A stretch of 64,000 nt of DNA, from NCBI GenBank assembly GCA_013397795.1, contig VZTJ01000269.1, positions 75,598 to 139,597 on the forward strand. Reading direction: 5' to 3'. The stretch comes from Orthonyx spaldingii (taxonomy: Eukaryota > Chordata > Aves > Passeriformes > Orthonychidae). The notes beneath the pieces are model-generated. The model was given only the letters and a program-made list of their open reading frames with translations, made no database searches and was not told the origin of the DNA. Both the position numbers and the translations under genes were made by a program. Below are positions 57,863-64,000 of the stretch, one piece after another (the stretch's first letter is position 1; the number at the start of each line of letters is the position of its first letter).

Positions 57863-60800
57863 TCCTTTTGTCCAGGTGAAAGCTTAGGAGCAGCGTAATC
57901 TATTGCAGCATCTCTGCTCTGTGTGTTTTATCAGCACCTGCCACGTGCTCTTTGTGAATGAGTCTTTGCTGGTGACTGTGCAGCTTCCAAAAGTGTCCGT
58001 CAGGACAAGTACAGGTATAAAACTAATGCACTGTAAATCTGCTTTCTTGTTTTTGCAGAAGCAAAGAAATGTTAATTCTTAGCCCTCGAATACAAATGTT
58101 ACTCACCATAGCTATATATACACATACATAATTTTTAATGTCATGATTTTGGTCTTCTGTCCCATCACTCTGTTTCCTTAGTCCTCCAGTTCTATGAGTT
58201 TGGGTTTTCTCCAGATGGTTGAACCGTTGAAGTGCTCTCTCAGTGTGTTCAAGGTCGTGCTCCAAGGCCAGTAGCCTCAGGTTTTCTGGAAGTCTGGATG
58301 AAACCACTTTTTTTTCTCTGCCTATGGCAATACCTTAATTAATTTTTCAGCACTCAGATGAATGTGTAAAAGCTCAGCATTTATAAATTCATCCTGGTGA
58401 CCCCCACATCAGTCACAGAACAGCTTGAGCTGGTTGTGCTTTCTGAAGGTGGTTTACTGTGCCAGGCCACAAATGCATTTTCCAGCGCTGGAAATCCTGT
58501 TAGAATTTGAGGAGGCAGATCAGAGGATTAGGAGCTTTGTCCTTCTGACACAAAAGCACCTGCTGTGCATGAAGGCAAGCAGGAAATGTCTTCTCACCTC
58601 ATTCTATTTCTGTGTTACAGTGACCTTCAGAGGCTGGGTTTGTGTGAAAAGATCCGTCCCCTAATTCCTGCCTGGGGGCACAGGGCCACGGGTCAGCTTT
58701 ATTTCTGAAGGCTTCAAAGTGCTGTGGAGGCATTTGCCTATTTTTGTAACAAGTAGGTGGATTTTTTCAATAAACCAAAGCCCACGGATCTGCTTCACTC
58801 GATGCTTTGACTTGAATTTCTCATCAGGTCAGCCGAGCCGAGTCTCCCACGGGAGAGCTGCACCTCCTGCGCTTCACATGAGCTTTGGTGTCCCCACACT
58901 GGCTGCCAGGCTTAGCAAGGTGCTGTGTATTGCAGGGCTATTTTAACTGCACTTTTGCTCGTCAAAGAGTTCCAATATCAGTGTCCAAATAGTTTCCACC
59001 ACTGTTTTGGGAGGAGACTATCCCAATTACATCGTTGCTGCTTTTAAAGCATTTGCAGCAGCTGGTAGCTCTGAAGGCAGCGAGTAAAACAAAATCCAGT
59101 GGTGATATCCACATCCTGTCAGCTCTGAGACACTTGTCCTTCATCTTCCCTCGCTGCCAAGAGGATGAGAAATATGCAGAGTTACAGTAAATATTTGCAG
59201 GTGTGGGTGGTCTCTAAGCTCCTTTTACTGCTGAAACATGGTACCGAGCAGGGTATTGCGCAGGGGAGTATCAAATGGAAGAATGCCAAAGTTGTTTTTC
59301 AATCCCATGTTTCTGTCTGTGCTGCAGCTGGCTTATCCATCTCCTTACACTCCTTCAGCTGTGTCCATGGTGTGCCTGCCAAAAGTGAGCATTCCCACCC
59401 AAAGCTGGAGCCTCTGGAGAAACACAGCCCTGCCTCAGTTCTGGGGGCTTTGGAAAGCGCTGCCTGCTTGAGGTCAGAGGGATCAGTAGCTGCTTGATGT
59501 ATTTCTGGAACAATAATGAGCCAAATGTCACCTTTTAAAGCAAGGTCACAGAGATCATACACTCAAAGGACACATAAATAAATTAGTTTTTGATTAATTC
59601 TGTCATATCCATGATGTGTAGCATAAGATATGCAAAAGACACAGTCGGGGATTTAACTTATTCTTTTAGAATCTGTGCAGAAAAACTTAACTCCAATCAA
59701 AATTTATTTAAAATACAGTTAAAATTGAAGTTAAGCTTCATTCAACAAGAAAACCACGTTACAATTAACCAGGAGGAAGGTTCAAGATGATTCTGAAAAG
59801 GTTTGAGAAGAAATTTGCAAAATTGCAAATTCAAGTACCCACCCTCTGCTGTGTCTGGGATGTGACCCCGTTGACCTTTGGGAGCTGCAGGTAGAATAAA
59901 GTTCTCCCTGAAACAACCAAACATCTTCCTGGAAAAGCCTTAATTTAACTTTTTTCTTTTTTCAGTTCCATAGTCAGTTTTTTTGCTTGTAGCCAAACCT
60001 GATCATTAATATTTCATCTGGCACGCAGTGCAGTTGTTTCTGGAATGTCTTTTTTTCCTGCTAAACTGCATGGGGAGGTTATTTGCAGGTCTTGTTCATG
60101 GTTTAAAAGCATTTGCAAGGATGAAACCTAAAAGAACATTAGCAGGAATTGAAGCTGACCACAAAAGCAAAGGTTTGGTGAGAGAAGCAAACAGAACAGC
60201 ACTTTGAGGCCTGCTGGGAATACCCATCTTCTGCACAAACACACTTTTAGCCTCACTTCAGCCTTGTCCTATAATTCATGTTGTTCTGCAGAATGTCATC
60301 CTCAGCTGGCGGAAATCAGGATTTTGCTTTTATTCCCTCTTTCAACTGCCAAAAGAGTTGGACTTTCTGAAAATACCCACCCACTGATGAGCTGGGTGGA
60401 ATCCCTCGTGTGGAATGCTGGAAGTAAAAGATGAATCATGCAGGAGGGTGAGGATATGCAACTTCTGGTACCAAAAAATGGTGATTCACCAACATTTAAT
60501 GTAATTTTCCTTTGGTCGGGTTTTTTTCTACCTGAGACTCAAGAGACTTTCAAAACAAATTAGGCCTTTTGTGAAACTGGGAAGGGAAGAGACTTTCCTC
60601 TGAAACTGTCAATGAGAGGGTTGGGGAGAAGGAAATTGTGGAAGGTTGGGGTGTAATGAGGCAGTTGTGCAGGTCAGAGGAAGTGCCGAGCGTGCTCTGT
60701 CAGTCCCTGTGCTCTTGAGGGATCTCTTGAGCAGAACACGATGTAAAAAGAGGAAAATCCCCAACCAAGAGCTGGCTTGAACAAAGTTGATCTTGACAGA

Positions 60801-61246
60801 GAAGGAGTTGGCCTGAATTTTTTGTAGAACAGTGGTCATTGCCCCCAAAACCCAGTGCAGAAATTTTTGGAATGGAATACCCAAAAAATGGGTACTTGAT
60901 AATAAATCTATGGTCGCAAACTGGACCTTTTTAAAGGATGATATTCTGAAGCTGTTTTCTAGAAATAACTGGAGCAATCTGCCCCTTTTTACATTAGTCC
61001 TGTTGGGTTATGTTTTATATGTGACACACAGACATTGTTATGAAAATGGCAAGGACAGGCAGCTGTGGAAGCAGATGATTACAGGTAATTTTTTTTCCCA
61101 AATCGTTCTCTCCAGACACATCTCTGTCTCATAAACTCAAGGGAATTTGGAGGATGACTCCCTGTGCCCCACAGCCATCCCGGTGCATTCTGTCCTGGTT
61201 ACACACAGTAGCATTTTGCTGTGGAATCCTATTCTACCATAAATTA

Positions 61247-61440
61247 ATCACAGAATCCCTGACTGGTTTGTGTTGGGAGGGACCTTAAAGCTCATCCAAT
61301 GGGCAGGGACACCTTCCACTATCCCAGGTTGCTCCAAGCCCTGTCCAGCCTGACCTTGGACACTTCCAGGGATGGGACAACCACAGTTTTTCTGGGCACC
61401 CTGTGCCAGGGCCTCCCCACCCTCACGGTGTTTTCCTGAA
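61247..61440 (-). repeat. CR1 LINE 3' fragment
   Basis: AATCACAGAATCCCTGACTG, 'ggagggaccttaaagctcat', 'gggacaccttccactatccc' and 'gcaccctgtgccagggcctc' are the reversed CR1 tail. Confidence 0.95.
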
Positions 61441-62820
61441 TCCCTGTCTCAGCTGATTGTCCTGCTACATCAGGAATGTGATCTTAAATTCATGTTGACC
61501 ATTACATGCACACGCCAGCGTATTTAACATCGAATTTTTGCTTTAATAAATAAATATTATGGCCTCTGCAGGGCCAGTTTGAATTACTGAAACTACTGCT
61601 CCATAACTTGTTACCATTTTAACTGCCCAATCTTTGCAGCATGGAGATCAAAATACAGGGTGTAAAGTTCTCACTGTGGTACTGGGATGGCAGCACGTAA
61701 TGGAAAGGGTGGTTGAAAATATTGCAGTTCTTGAGTGCAGCTGCATGGGGGTGAAGCTCTGGCAGGTGATGATCGTTATGCAATTGTACTGGCAGGAGCA
61801 ATTAGAGATTTACAAGTGCTTGTAAATGCTGCTATTTATAGGATGGACACTTTATTTAACGAAATGCTAATCTTTTGTGCAGTGGGAGGAAATGTCAGTG
61901 GAGTCTTTCATCCTTGGGATGGGACTGGACTGTACTGTCCAGAAGAACAGCACTTTGTCCTTTTTGTGAAAGAGAACTAGATGTTTCCATGGGAAATGGA
62001 GAAAGGATATTTTGAAATTTGCAATACTTTGCATTTTTAATATTAATGACCTGTGGGGCTTTGCAGATCTATCTGGCTTGTGAGATTTGGAATTTGTAGT
62101 TTTAATACTCAACCTTCTAGTTTTCAATATTGAGAAGCAGAACTGAGTTTCTCACTGTGAATCTGGGAGAAGATCATTGAAATGCATTTTATTAACTGTT
62201 TTTACTTTATGAACAAACTTATCCTCGGAAATTAAAAATTAGAGCCAGTATGAAAGTATTTTTGTTGATCTTTCCCTTTAAGAGACCCTGAATGTCCTCT
62301 CAAATACAAGTGATGGATCCCATTGCAGTGAATAATAATGTGAATCAGGCTTAAACCCAAAAATAGAAAAAGCCTGCTTTTTACTGAATTAGTTTCATGA
62401 TCTACTTGGTTATGAAAGTTTCAGAATAGGGTTGGTTTTTTTTCTTTGTGTTATTTTGGTTGTGCTGTAGTAAGTCGTGTTCTTGTCAGCACTCACACTC
62501 GTACGTGCACAGTAAGTGATAGGATCTGCTCTGTTAATTCTCATTTAATCCAATCATCACCTCTCCAAGTGCAGGAAGCAGCAGAAGGAGGATTTCTTGG
62601 GAGAACGGACAGGGATTGCTGCAGACTGACCCCAGTGTTCGGTCAGTGAGGACAGGAAGGAGAAAAGAGAGAAGAAAAAGTTTGTCAAGACTGAATCGGT
62701 TCAGACAGTGGGGCAGCCTTTTCTAGGGGGGATGAAATAGATCTTGGTTTATGGTCATCTGCTCCTGGTATCTCCTGTGGCTTGTTGTGCCAGGGAAAAG
62801 CTGCAGGCCAGGGGAATATA

Positions 62821-62893
62821 TAGAATCATGGAATCCCAGGCTGGTTTGAGTTGGAAGAGTCCTTAGAGATCATCCAGTCCCAACGTCCCAGCC
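62821..62893 (-). repeat. CR1 LINE tail scrap
   Basis: TAGAATCATGGAATCCCAGG, 'ttggaagagtccttagagat' and 'catccagtcccaacgtccca' are the reversed CR1 terminus, about 70 bases. Confidence 0.88.
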
Positions 62894-64000
62894 ACAGTCA
62901 TGGACAAAGCCATGTTTTCAGGAGCTGCTAATATATGTAGTTATACAAACCTCTTCCTGTATTTACACAATAGGAGAGTAATTTTATTTATATTGGAAGC
63001 AGATTTGCTGATAAAGTTGTATGTAAAAAAGAAAAACTTCATGTTTATTTGGTGAACATTTTTAGTAGCTGTTGGCTGATGGAGTAAGGCTTTCTGCTTG
63101 ATTTCAATGTCATAAACATGTTTGGTTTTGGGTTTTGGTTTTTGTTTGTTAGTGTTTTTTAATAGCAGAGAGATTTTCTTTGTGGAATTTTTATGCTTTC
63201 CACCCTTAGAGAAGACAGATGGACTTGTTTATCTGCTGCGAGGTTCAAGGCCAGATTATAGATGATTTTGCTTTGTGTCATTTAAAACATTCTTGTTTCT
63301 GAGCAGGGAAGTTGGCAATAGTCACGTGATTCAGGGTGGAAAAATTATCTGCAGGCTGTTGCTGTTGCCTTAATAGGCTTAAAGGAATTAGCAGTGATGT
63401 AAATAATAGTTGTGTGTGTGGTGGGTGGGCAAGTGCCAAAGCGAGGGTGTGTTTGGGGTGAAGCCCTTCCCGAATGATTTTCTGCAAAAATAACCCTGTG
63501 AAGTGAATAATCCATTTTGATTTCTTATGAACAGTGTTTAACAATCTTTGCAATGATAGATCTTTAATTAAAAATGCAAGCAGCTCCTGAGGGCATTAAG
63601 ATTTGAAGGGGCCTGGAGCGGTGTTTGCGTGTGCGTCTGCGTCTCTGTGAACAGCTGTGGTGGCTCAGCTTGGCCCAGGAAAAAAATCCCAGTCGCAGGT
63701 GTTTGGAAGCTGAGGAAGAGGAGCAGCAGGGAAGAGCCAGACCTTTGTGTGCCAGCCTTTCTGATAAAATCAGGAGGGATTTCAAGAGACACTTCAGTGC
63801 CATTTATAATTTCATTTGTGTGCAGAATGTGCCTGCCACAGCTGAGGGGAGCCTGGGCACTGCTTGGGGGACACAGAGAGAAACAGTGCCCAGAACTGGG
63901 GACAAAGGTGGTTTGGGGACTCTGTCAAATAGGGTGGGGACATGCAGGGACAGCACGGGCAGCTCGGCTGACTGTCCCTGGGCAGAGGAGGTCAGGGAGG

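Larger units (their letters stand above)
45861..64000 (+). other. Probable first intron of the downstream gene
   Basis: There is 18 kb of AT-richer sequence without any exon I can recognise on either strand. The longest frames are under 165 codons and look random. It contains CR1 fragments (46584-46650, 52742-52905, 57718-57862, 61247-61440, 62821-62893), a 30-base poly(T) at 48326-48355, and short A/T runs near 47641 and 47701. No canonical poly(A)-flanked gene end is evident, consistent with an intron that continues past the window. Confidence 0.5.

Noticed and set aside
1..64000. CRISPR array, operon, phage or other prokaryotic system
   Set aside because: All strong coding signal is split by GT-AG introns, and the repeats are CR1, LTR and simple tandem repeats. 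Nothing prokaryotic is present.

Overview
The window is vertebrate nuclear DNA, almost certainly from a bird. The evidence is at least fifteen truncated CR1 LINE tails (plus-strand copies end in variants of ATTCTATGATTC), one solitary endogenous-retrovirus LTR, compact GC-rich introns in the first half, and a gene that splices cleanly into the vertebrate SGSM1 protein. The context would fit a GC-rich avian microchromosome; the mammalian counterpart is human 22q11.23. The species cannot be read from the sequence.

Layout. 1 to about 620 is the trailing part of a CpG island, probably the SGSM1 promoter or exon 1 region; exon 1 itself appears to lie upstream. 621-9887 is the rest of SGSM1 intron 1, with a cluster of tandem repeats near 5.8-6.4 kb. 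9888-31101 carries 23 coding exons on the plus strand, all GT-AG. They join to 3213 nt, exactly 1071 codons including the stop, with no frameshift or internal stop. They encode nearly all of SGSM1 (RUTBC2): an N-terminal RUN domain, a Rab/Rap-binding PH-like region, and a C-terminal TBC Rab-GAP domain split by a long acidic insertion. Both catalytic finger residues (IxxDxxR and YxQ) are intact. 31102 to about 37000 is a long probable 3' UTR with two plausible poly(A) signals.

About 37000-45420 is intergenic, with CR1 fragments and no gene I can support. 45421-46130 is a second CpG island, with a GC box, a CCAAT box overlapping a YY1 core, and a perfect RFX X-box. It contains a candidate first exon ending at a good donor at 45860. 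By mammalian gene order (SGSM1 then KIAA1671, same strand) this is most likely the KIAA1671 promoter and 5' exon; that name is inferred from position, not from coding sequence. 45861-64000 is AT-richer DNA without recognisable exons, read as the first intron of that gene.

The points most worth checking are a conserved-looking, frame-preserving 57-codon cassette exon at 20788-20958; a 4-nt tandem splice donor after exon 15, where the stronger-looking site leads straight to a stop; an antisense LTR 12 nt downstream of the exon 16 donor; the X-box and Kozak ATG in the second CpG island; and a 16-bp perfect hairpin at 35622-35662. I saw no CRISPR, operon, toxin or other prokaryote-type system, and no sign of a wholly new biological system.
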